Shown here: positions 1-5,547 of the stretch, in pieces
Layout of the letters: the number at the start of each line of letters is the position of its first letter
How positions within the stretch are numbered: the first letter of the stretch is position 1
Source of the DNA: an uncultured bacterium
GTDB taxonomy: Bacteria; Cyanobacteriota; Vampirovibrionia; Gastranaerophilales; Gastranaerophilaceae
NCBI GenBank assembly: GCA_947365485.1
Contig: CANAXK010000086.1
Span: 1 to 7,473, forward strand
DNA length: 7,473 bases
Direction of reading: 5' to 3'
Position numbers and translations under genes: made by a program
The notes under the pieces: model-generated
What the model saw: only the letters and a program-made list of their open reading frames with translations
Told to the model about the DNA's origin: nothing
The model's database searches: none

Positions 1-112
1 CATCCTCAAGGTTTTTTACTTCTTCATAACCGGCTTCGACCAGTTTTTCTGCAACAATCTGACCTTCAAACTGGTTTGATTTGCAGCCCATTGATTTAAG
101 ATAAAATTTCAA
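1..112 (-). CDS. mtaB: tRNA methylthiotransferase, MtaB type (N-terminal fragment)
   Basis: This is the first 37 codons of a radical-SAM methylthiotransferase; the rest lies beyond the left edge. The peptide begins MKFYLKSMGCKSNQFEG and continues with a helix rich in Ala/Glu/Lys ending at GYEEV. The GCKxNQxE signature with the first cluster-binding Cys (C10) is the opening of the UPF0004 domain. This wording fits MtaB, which makes ms2t6A at position 37 of tRNAs reading ANN codons. MiaB usually reads GCQMN and RimO GCPKN. The start is a TTG at 112-110. An in-frame TAG lies two codons upstream, and the internal ATG at 91-89 would delete the conserved first beta strand. A weak GGTAG at 116-120 may be its ribosome-binding site. 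It lies 51 bp downstream of the small basic gene on the same strand. The family call is firm; the choice of MtaB over MiaB or RimO is likely but rests on few residues. Confidence 0.82.
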   Translation of the reverse strand, partial: MKFYLKSMGCKSNQFEGQIVAEKLVEAGYEEVKNLED

Positions 113-128
113 TTTCTACCGCCATTTC

Positions 129-148
129 TTATGTTAATATTAGCATAA
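129..148. repeat. 20-bp near-perfect palindrome in front of mtaB
   Basis: The two halves, TTATGTTAAT and ATTAGCATAA, are inverted copies with 9 of 10 positions matching and no spacer. The palindrome covers the candidate extended -10 of mtaB, so it could be an operator. It is very AT-rich, so chance symmetry is possible. Confidence 0.35.
137..145 (-). promoter_or_regulatory. Candidate extended -10 promoter for mtaB
   Basis: On the minus strand the sequence reads TGC followed by TAATAT (4 of 6 matches to TATAAT), an extended -10 layout that can work without a good -35. No convincing -35 is seen 16-18 bp upstream. The predicted transcript would start near 130, about 18 nt before the TTG start. 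The surrounding TTTTATGCTAATAT matches 13 of 14 bases of the segment at 5473-5486 in front of the DprA-like gene. Confidence 0.35.
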
Positions 149-163
149 AAATAGCGCAGTCAT

Positions 164-577
164 TTACTTGAACAACAATTTGAATTTGAAAATAGCCTTT
201 GTGAAATCGTCCATTTTAGGTTTTACATACCTAAAAAACACATTCTGGTTATTAATCAAAGCTTTTCTTGCTTTGCCGGTTTTCGGGTAAAGCTTTTTAA
301 AAGTTTTTTCAAACAAATCGTGCTGCTGTTTAACCTCCGGCATCTTTGCCAAGATTGATTTGTTTCTTTCGTAGTATCCAGGATAATGAGGTTTCTTGGT
401 AACTTCGCGCCTTGCAATGAGTCCTCTTGTCGGGTTTTCTGTGCAGTCTCTCAGATGGTCAATAATAGACTGTGCGTCGTCTGCATCGGGTTTAAAGCGT
501 GTATCAAGATGCACTCTTGACCAGTATGCGTTTGAGCGGTAATGACTATAAGGATTGCTTCCGATTTCAAGTTCCAT
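164..577 (-). CDS. Small basic protein of unknown function (137 aa)
   Basis: I do not recognise this protein. From the chosen ATG it begins MELEIGSNPYSHYRSNAYW and is a soluble, Lys/Arg- and aromatic-rich chain with no signal peptide, membrane segment, Cys pattern or catalytic motif that I can identify. The N-terminal third is Tyr/Asn/Ser rich. Residues 40-55 look like an amphipathic helix, and the C-terminal 60 residues are strongly basic and end FKFKLLFK. The reading frame extends 16 codons further upstream (ATG at 625), but the internal start at 577 has a clear AGGAG at 587-591 with a 9-nt spacer, and a perfect TATAAT at 609-614 lies inside the longer version, so the shorter start is preferred. 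It sits 78 bp after the MlaA fusion and 51 bp before mtaB, all on one strand. The charge suggests nucleic-acid or ribosome binding, but nothing specific supports this. It is probably lineage-restricted. Confidence 0.7.
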   Translation of the reverse strand: MELEIGSNPYSHYRSNAYWSRVHLDTRFKPDADDAQSIIDHLRDCTENPTRGLIARREVTKKPHYPGYYERNKSILAKMPEVKQQHDLFEKTFKKLYPKTGKARKALINNQNVFFRYVKPKMDDFTKAIFKFKLLFK

Positions 578-586
578 AATATAATA

Positions 587-591
587 CTCCT
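587..591 (-). promoter_or_regulatory. Shine-Dalgarno AGGAG deciding the start at 577
   Basis: AGGAG on the minus strand lies 9 nt before the ATG at 577-575. No comparable site precedes the alternative ATG at 625, so this site sets the start of the 137-residue protein. Confidence 0.7.
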
Positions 592-608
592 GTTTTTTGT
601 GTCTTGTT

Positions 609-614
609 ATTATA
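609..614 (-). promoter_or_regulatory. -10 element (TATAAT) of the small basic gene
   Basis: This is a perfect TATAAT on the minus strand. Transcription would begin near 602 and give a leader of about 25 nt with the AGGAG well placed. No good -35 is seen at 16-18 bp (AT-rich, no TTGA), which fits a promoter that depends on an activator. The tandem repeat at 641-660 would then lie at about -39 to -58. Confidence 0.5.
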
Positions 615-640
615 CGATAAATCACGATTAATAAAATCAG

Positions 641-660
641 ACTGTTACAGAACTGTTACA
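641..660. repeat. Tandem ACTGTTACA repeat, 11-bp period: candidate operator
   Basis: ACTGTTACA occurs exactly twice, at 641-649 and 652-660, with starts 11 bp apart (one helical turn). It overlaps the stop codon of the MlaA-hydrolase gene (656-658) and lies just upstream of the -10 of the small basic gene. Direct repeats at an 11-bp period are the arrangement bound by OmpR/PhoB-family response regulators (E. coli Pho box CTGTCAT repeats, Bacillus PhoP TTAACA repeats). Assignment to such a regulator is inference. Confidence 0.4.
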
Positions 661-2830
661 TTTTACTTGCAATGTCTGCTTTTAAAGACTCAATAAACTC
701 CTTTCTGTACAGAAACCCTAAATGCGCGCCGCAATCAAGACAGGTGAGCCTGCTTCCGGAGAAGGTTTTAAGCCTCTCTATCTGACTTTTGTTTGTAAAA
801 TAATCGTCTAAAGAGTGATAAATCCTGTAGTTGTCGTTGTTTGCAAGGTAGTCTGAAAGCGAGAACAGGCTTGTTTCGTACTGCAAATCGTCCATCGTAA
901 GCTCGCCGTTTTTGAGCAAATATTTTTCTGCGTAATCTCTGTAACTTGTGTTGTTAATAGCATCGTAAATGTCGGTCTTTTGACCTTTTGCAACATTCTC
1001 GATTGTGAAAATCAGGTCAGAAAGCTTCTGACGCAGAATAAATGTCGTAATCAGTTTCCCCTCTTCTTCGGAAAACGGAAGCGCCCCGATTTCAAATTCC
1101 GGCGAGTCCTTGAGCTTTACAAGCTGCAAAATCTTTGCTGCAGTTACCGCGGTTTTGTGCTTGACCTCCGGTGAATTTTTGTCAAACTCGTCTGCGTTTT
1201 TATCAAGCTGCTCAAGTGCATAAGTTAACTCAATCGGCGGAGATACCGCAATAAATCTGCTAATGTTAAGCGTGTTGTTTTTGCTCTCCTTGTCTGCAAG
1301 GAACAGCGTTGCCATAGCGCCAAACGAGGTTCCGACAACCACTTTTTCGTCAAACTTGCGTTCGTATTTTTTTTCAAGTGAGTCAATGATTTTTGAGGTA
1401 ACGAGTTTTATGTTGTCAGCGTCAACCGCAGGCACACCCGGACAGTAGCCTTGAGGCATACTTTTTACAAACTCCCAGTGGAAGTGGCTGCCCTGCATTA
1501 TGACAGAATACCCCTCATCATAAAACATTTTCGCAAAAATCGTTGAGTGGTGCGTTGTTGCGCCTTCACCGATTGACGGATAGAGTATCACAAGCGGTGC
1601 ATTTTTGTCTTTTTGCAGGATGTAGCGGTACTTGTACGCTTCCCGCTCCGGAACAACGCTTACAGAACCTGTCTTGATACGTTTTGCGAAACTTCTGTTC
1701 CAGATAGAAAGCTCGTTCCAGATGGATTTGTTTATGCTCGGGTCGTCAAAAAGCGCTGTGCGCATTGAATCAACTACCGGACACTGCGGGTTGTAATCTG
1801 AAAGCACGATATCCGGCTTAATCGGCTCTTTTTTTATTATCTCTAAATCTTCAAGTGCAGATGCCGCGCCTGTGATGTATTCATCGGTCATGGTAAGCGG
1901 AGGCTGCATCGCTCCCTCTCCTTCGGGGAGGGTTGGGGTGGGGGTTGGGTCTTCAATTGGCGCAGCCTCGTCTCCAAGCTGTGCAATCATCTCTTCTGCA
2001 AGCGCAGACTGGCCTTCTTCTACAAGCTCAGCCTCTGTTTGAAGCAGGTCTTTTCTATCAAGGTTTGAGTTCTTGATATAATTCTCTATTCCGTAGAGCT
2101 TCTTTTGAATATCATACGGGTCAGCATAAGTTGATTCAATCATTTTTGCAAGCGGCTGCATGTATGAAGTCCTGTTTACCATTAACCCGAATTTTACAAT
2201 TGCCGTAACCGGTGTACCTAAGTAAACTGAAGGGTCAAGCGCTGCTTCAAGCGCCCTTCCGCAGAGCGAGCGCGGAGTGCAGGCATTCAGAACCGGTGCA
2301 ACAAGATAAGGCCCTGGCTTCATCTTGCATTTGCAAAGTGCCTGCTCCATGTTTTCGGAAGTTGGTTTGATTTTGAATAACTTGTCCGCAGGGTCAAAAA
2401 GCCCGCCCAACCCAATGGTTGTATTGGTTAAGAATCTGAGTGTTTCGTTTTTTACACCCTCGCCGTCTTTTTGAAGAAGACAACTTGCAAGTCTTTTCGG
2501 GTATTCAATATTATTGTATGCGCTTTGCAGCCTATCCATGCCGTATTTTGGCATAACAGAAGCCCAGAGGATATGGACGGGGCGTGCAACAAACTTGTTA
2601 AGTTTGCTGTTAAGATTGAACATCTTGCGGTTGAATCCTTCGTACTTGTCTTCTCCAACATACATATCAGCGTAGTTTGGATACTTGGGCTTTCGCGCTT
2701 CTACAGCCTGAATATCGGTTTTATTCTCTACAGCAGGTGCCTGTTCCGCGGCAAACAGCAGCGGTGAATTTACATTAAAAATTAATAGCAGCGCAAGTAT
2801 TAATGATAAAAATTTATTTTTAGATAACAT
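656..2830 (-). CDS. Secreted MlaA/VacJ domain fused to an alpha/beta hydrolase
   Basis: This 724-residue protein has a signal peptide (about 1-27, hydrophobic LSLILALLLIF core, likely cut after LLFA), an MlaA domain (about 52-262), a Pro/Glu-rich linker (about 263-335) and an alpha/beta hydrolase (about 345-724). MlaA landmarks are YEGFNRKMFNLN, RFLTNTTIGLGGLFDPA, KPGPYLVAPVL and AALDPS. The hydrolase has nucleophile elbow GTSFG (Ser502), a late GAHLGF (His703) and a candidate acid Asp675/676. MlaA takes phospholipid from the outer-membrane inner leaflet in the Mla pathway; usual MlaA proteins are about 250 residues and lipid-anchored. Here there is no lipobox Cys. Both domains should be periplasmic, so a lipase or esterase acting on lipid handled by the MlaA part is plausible but unproven. 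Start: the ATG at 2830 has AGGA (2839-2842) with an 8-nt spacer. The in-frame ATG at 2839 (727 aa) has none. The domain calls are secure; the substrate is unknown. Confidence 0.88.
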   Translation of the reverse strand: MLSKNKFLSLILALLLIFNVNSPLLFAAEQAPAVENKTDIQAVEARKPKYPNYADMYVGEDKYEGFNRKMFNLNSKLNKFVARPVHILWASVMPKYGMDRLQSAYNNIEYPKRLASCLLQKDGEGVKNETLRFLTNTTIGLGGLFDPADKLFKIKPTSENMEQALCKCKMKPGPYLVAPVLNACTPRSLCGRALEAALDPSVYLGTPVTAIVKFGLMVNRTSYMQPLAKMIESTYADPYDIQKKLYGIENYIKNSNLDRKDLLQTEAELVEEGQSALAEEMIAQLGDEAAPIEDPTPTPTLPEGEGAMQPPLTMTDEYITGAASALEDLEIIKKEPIKPDIVLSDYNPQCPVVDSMRTALFDDPSINKSIWNELSIWNRSFAKRIKTGSVSVVPEREAYKYRYILQKDKNAPLVILYPSIGEGATTHHSTIFAKMFYDEGYSVIMQGSHFHWEFVKSMPQGYCPGVPAVDADNIKLVTSKIIDSLEKKYERKFDEKVVVGTSFGAMATLFLADKESKNNTLNISRFIAVSPPIELTYALEQLDKNADEFDKNSPEVKHKTAVTAAKILQLVKLKDSPEFEIGALPFSEEEGKLITTFILRQKLSDLIFTIENVAKGQKTDIYDAINNTSYRDYAEKYLLKNGELTMDDLQYETSLFSLSDYLANNDNYRIYHSLDDYFTNKSQIERLKTFSGSRLTCLDCGAHLGFLYRKEFIESLKADIASKM
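1912..1949. repeat. Dispersed GC-rich hairpin repeat inside the linker coding region
   Basis: A 38-bp stretch, strongly G-rich on the plus strand, contains an 8-bp stem (1914-1921 with 1925-1932, loop TTC, one T-G pair) followed by a run of GGTTGGGGT type. It looks like the short 'CCCTCTCCTTCGGGGAGGG' element that I recall as scattered in many bacterial genomes, often mis-translated as LPEGEG-like peptides. Here it is in frame and encodes TPTPTLPEGEGA (residues about 295-307), between the MlaA and hydrolase domains. Its composition differs sharply from the AT-rich surroundings. Confidence 0.6.
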
Positions 2831-2880
2831 TTTCCCCATCCTTTTTTTGTGACTTCTTATTGTATTTTCATGGGGAAAAT
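2829..2880 (-). promoter_or_regulatory. Perfect 11-bp inverted repeat over the RBS/start of the MlaA fusion
   Basis: ATTTTCCCCAT (2829-2839) and ATGGGGAAAAT (2870-2880) are exact inverted copies separated by 30 bp. In minus-strand RNA reading through from the helicase gene, the second arm covers the last base of the AGGA, the whole spacer and the first two bases of the start codon. Pairing would block ribosome entry. The 30-nt loop weakens but does not exclude the hairpin. It could instead be a two-site DNA operator. Confidence 0.5.
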
Positions 2881-2887
2881 TTTTTAA
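2859..2887 (-). promoter_or_regulatory. Candidate promoter for the MlaA-hydrolase gene
   Basis: On the minus strand, TTAAAA (2882-2887, 4 of 6 to TTGACA) is followed after 17 bp by TACAAT (2859-2864, 5 of 6 to TATAAT). Transcription would start near 2852. That is downstream of the first arm of the inverted repeat (2870-2880), which falls within the -35/-10 spacer, so transcripts from here would carry only the second arm and could not form the start-blocking hairpin. Confidence 0.45.
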
Positions 2888-2912
2888 TCACCTTGGAGGG
2901 GGACTAGCTTAC

Positions 2913-5450
2913 CTAAAACTTTTTCAGATGCGCATAAGTCGCGTCCATTGCCTTTTTGCCGAGCTTACCGAAATCAATCGTGTACATTGTGCTGTCTCCA
3001 ATCTGGATAACATCGGTAATGTGCCCGATTCCGAGTTTTTCATGGAACACGCGCTCACCAACATTGAAGAAGTACTGGGTTGCTGTGTTTTTGAGCTCTT
3101 CTTCTTTTTTCTGAATCTCTGCAAGCTCTGCGTCTTTGCGCTTTTTCTCTTCAAGCTTGCGCTTCATCACATTGTCTTCAAAGAAAGCTTTGATTTTTTC
3201 TTCTTCGCGCTCTTTGTTTATCGGGTTCTTCTTGATAATCATTCTGCTCGGAGTGCGCTGGATAACGTTTGTCGTCTTCTTTGCAGACGGAGCAACAAAA
3301 TCCTTGCCAAAGCCGGTTGAAGACTTCTGGGAAGGCGCAACAAAGTTTGAACCAAACCCTGTTGACGGTTTAACATACCCGTCACTTGTAAACGAGGATT
3401 TTGAAGAAGCTGACTTGCTTCCGTAACCTTCGTTTTTAACCTTTTTGACCGCGCTTGTGAATGTGCTCCTGCTCTGTGAGTAATCAGAAAACGCTGATTC
3501 TTCCTGCTCTACAAGGTTTGCAGGAATTTCTTCTAAGAACCTGCTAGGCGTGTAATACTTGTATTCACCCCACATCTGACGGCGCTTTGCAGTGGTTAAG
3601 TAGAGCTTTGTTTCAGCCCTTGTAACACCTACGTACATAAGCCTGCGCTCTTCTTCCAAATCAGATATGCTGTTTGAGCACCTTGCAGACGGGAAAATCC
3701 CCTCGTCGCAGCCTGCAAGGAATACAATAGGAAATTCCAGACCCTTGGATGCGTGAAGCGTCATCAGTGTTACGTTGTTCGCAATCTCGTCCATGCCGTC
3801 GATATCTGATACAAGTGAGACCTGCGCAAGAAATTCACCGAGAGTGTTGTCGATTTCTTCCGGCTCAAACTCGTTTGCTACGTTGACAAGTTCCTGCAAG
3901 TTTTCGATTCTTGTAACATCTTCGTCTGTGCCGGAGGCGTGGAGCTCTCTTAAGTACCCGCTCTTTTCAAGCACAAGCCCTAAAAATTCCGGAAGCTGGT
4001 ATCTGGATTGCGCTTCTTTGAGTTTCTCGATAAGTAGCGCAAAGTCTTTCAGCTTTGTTCTTGTACCGGCTTTTATTGCCTCAATGCTATCAACCTGATT
4101 AATCGCGCCAAACAGGCTTATATCGTTTTTATCAGCGTATTCCTGCAAATGCTTGAGCGTTGTTTCTCCGATTGCGCGCTTAGGAACATTGATGATTCTT
4201 CTAAGTGACTGCGAATCGTCATTGTTGTAAATGAGTTTAAGGTAAGCAATCGCGTCCTTGATTTCCTTACGGTCATAGAACTTTAGCCCGCCGTAGATTC
4301 TGTACGGAATCCCTGCTGCTATCAGGGATTCTTCTAAAGCACGTGACTGGGCGTTTGTTCTATACAGAATAGAAAATTGGTTGTAATTATCAGAAGTGTT
4401 TCTTATTGATTTTACGATGTAGTTCGCTTCGTCCCCTTCATCTTGCGCTTCATAGAGAGAAATCTTCTCCCCGTCGCCTTTCTGAGAGTACAGAACCTTG
4501 TCCACGCGCTCTTCGTTGTTTTCAATAATCGCGTTAGCAGCGTTAAGAATATTTGCTGTTGAGCGGTAATTCTGTTCGAGCTTAACCAGTTTTGCATTTG
4601 GAAAATCGTTCTGGAAGTTCATGATGATTCTGAAATCCGCACCACGCCAGCTGTAGATTGATTGGTCAACGTCACCTACAACGCAAAGTGACCTTGAATC
4701 CGGAATCTCCTGTAGCAGGTTTGTATAAAGCGCTTTTACAAGCTGATATTGAGCCTGGTTGGTGTCCTGGTACTCGTCGACCAGAATGTGCTGGAATTTG
4801 TCGTAATATTTTTTTCTGACTTCCGGATTCTGCTCCAGAAGCTTAACGCAGAGCATAAGCATATCGTCAAAGTCTATCGCGTTGTTGTTATTAAGCGCGT
4901 TTTCGTAAAACTCGAAAACTTTTGCAATATTTTGTGACTTGAAATCACGTGCAAAGGTTGCAAAAGTATAAGCGTCCTGCATCTTGTTCTTTGCGTTGGA
5001 AATAACTGCCTTGATTAACTTTGGCTGGTATATTTTATCGTCAAGATTAATCTTTTTTATGGCTTGTTTAATTATTGCAAGTGAGTCAGTTTCGTCATAA
5101 ATAGTAAAATTCTTGTCCAGTTTTTTGCCGGATTGGAATGAATAGTTTTCAATATCCTGTCTCAGGATACGTCCGCAAATGCTGTGGAAAGTGCCTACCC
5201 ACATATATTTCACAACGTTTTCGCCCAGAATTGAAGAGAGACGTTCTCTCATCTCTTTTGCAGCCTTGTTTGTAAACGTTACAGCAAGGATTTTTCCGGC
5301 AACTGCGCCGTTTTGAATCATATATGCGATTCTTGAGGTCAAAACTTTGGTCTTGCCGCTTCCTGCGCCAGCCAGTATAAGTAATGCTCCGTTTGTTGTT
5401 TTTGCCGCCTCAAGCTGCTCCTTGTTCAGGTTTTGTAAAATATTTTCCAT
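2913..5450 (-). CDS. pcrA: ATP-dependent DNA helicase, UvrD/PcrA type
   Basis: This is a complete superfamily 1A 3'-5' DNA helicase of 845 residues (PcrA and UvrD are usually about 720-750). It unwinds DNA in nucleotide excision and mismatch repair, clears RecA filaments and handles replication-transcription conflicts. Motifs in order: Q-motif NLNKEQLEA (8-15), Walker A AGAGSGKT (27-34), Ia TFTNKAAKEM (58-67), Ib GTFHS (86-90), II VDEYQDTN (224-231), III GDVDQSIYSWRG (259-270), IV NYRST (294-298), V TLHASKGLEF (564-573), VI RRLMYVGVTRAE (602-613). Beyond residue 645 come a Ser/Lys-rich linker with two 15-residue repeats (696-725), a charged coiled-coil-like stretch (745-790) and a C-terminal Tudor-like module (about 796-840, GERVFHEKLGIGHI), which in PcrA binds RNA polymerase. 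Weak GGGA at 5459-5462 precedes the ATG. It is divergent from the DprA-like gene and 82 bp upstream of the chosen MlaA-fusion start. Confidence 0.95.
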   Translation of the reverse strand: MENILQNLNKEQLEAAKTTNGALLILAGAGSGKTKVLTSRIAYMIQNGAVAGKILAVTFTNKAAKEMRERLSSILGENVVKYMWVGTFHSICGRILRQDIENYSFQSGKKLDKNFTIYDETDSLAIIKQAIKKINLDDKIYQPKLIKAVISNAKNKMQDAYTFATFARDFKSQNIAKVFEFYENALNNNNAIDFDDMLMLCVKLLEQNPEVRKKYYDKFQHILVDEYQDTNQAQYQLVKALYTNLLQEIPDSRSLCVVGDVDQSIYSWRGADFRIIMNFQNDFPNAKLVKLEQNYRSTANILNAANAIIENNEERVDKVLYSQKGDGEKISLYEAQDEGDEANYIVKSIRNTSDNYNQFSILYRTNAQSRALEESLIAAGIPYRIYGGLKFYDRKEIKDAIAYLKLIYNNDDSQSLRRIINVPKRAIGETTLKHLQEYADKNDISLFGAINQVDSIEAIKAGTRTKLKDFALLIEKLKEAQSRYQLPEFLGLVLEKSGYLRELHASGTDEDVTRIENLQELVNVANEFEPEEIDNTLGEFLAQVSLVSDIDGMDEIANNVTLMTLHASKGLEFPIVFLAGCDEGIFPSARCSNSISDLEEERRLMYVGVTRAETKLYLTTAKRRQMWGEYKYYTPSRFLEEIPANLVEQEESAFSDYSQSRSTFTSAVKKVKNEGYGSKSASSKSSFTSDGYVKPSTGFGSNFVAPSQKSSTGFGKDFVAPSAKKTTNVIQRTPSRMIIKKNPINKEREEEKIKAFFEDNVMKRKLEEKKRKDAELAEIQKKEEELKNTATQYFFNVGERVFHEKLGIGHITDVIQIGDSTMYTIDFGKLGKKAMDATYAHLKKF
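3276..3365 (-). repeat. Two tandem 15-codon repeats in the helicase linker
   Basis: Residues 696-710 (STGFGSNFVAPSQKS) and 711-725 (STGFGKDFVAPSAKK) are consecutive copies sharing STGFG and FVAPS. They lie in the low-complexity linker between the helicase core and the C-terminal Tudor-like domain. A third, weaker relative precedes them (GYVKPSTGFG boundary at 691-700). Confidence 0.75.
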
Positions 5451-5457
5451 TCCCCTA

Positions 5458-5487
5458 TTCCCAAATCACTAATTTTATGCTATTATA
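5458..5487. promoter_or_regulatory. Divergent promoter with symmetric TATTATA core
   Basis: TATTATA at 5481-5487 reads TATTAT on the plus strand and TATAAT on the minus strand, so one element can act as -10 in both directions. For the plus strand, TGC directly precedes it (extended -10), and TTCCCA at 5458-5463 is a 4-of-6 -35 at 17 bp. For the minus strand it is a perfect -10 for the helicase, with a start near 5475 and a 25-nt leader, but no good -35. The core sits in an imperfect 22-bp palindrome, TATGCT...AGCATA (5476-5497). Confidence 0.5.
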
Positions 5488-5523
5488 TATCAGCATACAT
5501 AAAAAAAATGAGAAAGACAATAA

Positions 5524-5529
5524 TATAAT
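5524..5529 (+). promoter_or_regulatory. Second candidate -10 for the DprA-like gene
   Basis: TATAAT matches the consensus fully, but nothing like a -35 lies 16-18 bp upstream, where the sequence is A-rich. A start near 5536 would leave only about 12 nt before the ATG, barely including the AGGTGG at 5538-5543. It is therefore less likely than the TATTAT at 5481-5486. Confidence 0.25.
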
Positions 5530-5537
5530 TTATCAAA

Positions 5538-5543
5538 AGGTGG
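5538..5543 (+). promoter_or_regulatory. Ribosome-binding site AGGTGG
   Basis: AGGTGG, a good Shine-Dalgarno match, lies 4 nt before the ATG at 5548 and fixes the start of the DprA-like protein. Confidence 0.65.
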
Positions 5544-5547
5544 TACA

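Noticed and set aside
578..625. 16-codon N-terminal extension of the small basic protein (MIYRIITRHKKQEYYI)
   Set aside because: It has no Shine-Dalgarno and contains both the TATAAT promoter and the AGGAG of the downstream ATG.
808..996. Minus-strand 62-codon frame inside the MlaA-hydrolase gene
   Set aside because: It is a Thr-rich out-of-frame reading of the hydrolase C-terminus, with no RBS.
1912..1949. CRISPR or insertion-sequence end at the GC-rich block
   Set aside because: There is a single copy here with no spacers, no terminal repeats and no transposase; a short dispersed repeat fits better.
2829..2885. Rho-independent terminator on the plus strand (11-bp stem followed by TTTTTT at 2880-2885)
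   Set aside because: The 30-nt loop is too long for a typical terminator, and no plus-strand gene lies upstream to be terminated. The relation of the arms to the minus-strand promoter and start is a better explanation.
2928..3426. Plus-strand open frames opposite the helicase C-terminus (about 96-130 codons)
   Set aside because: They mirror the complement of the Lys/Glu/Ser-rich helicase tail, giving Phe/Leu/Ser-rich nonsense peptides with no RBS or motif.
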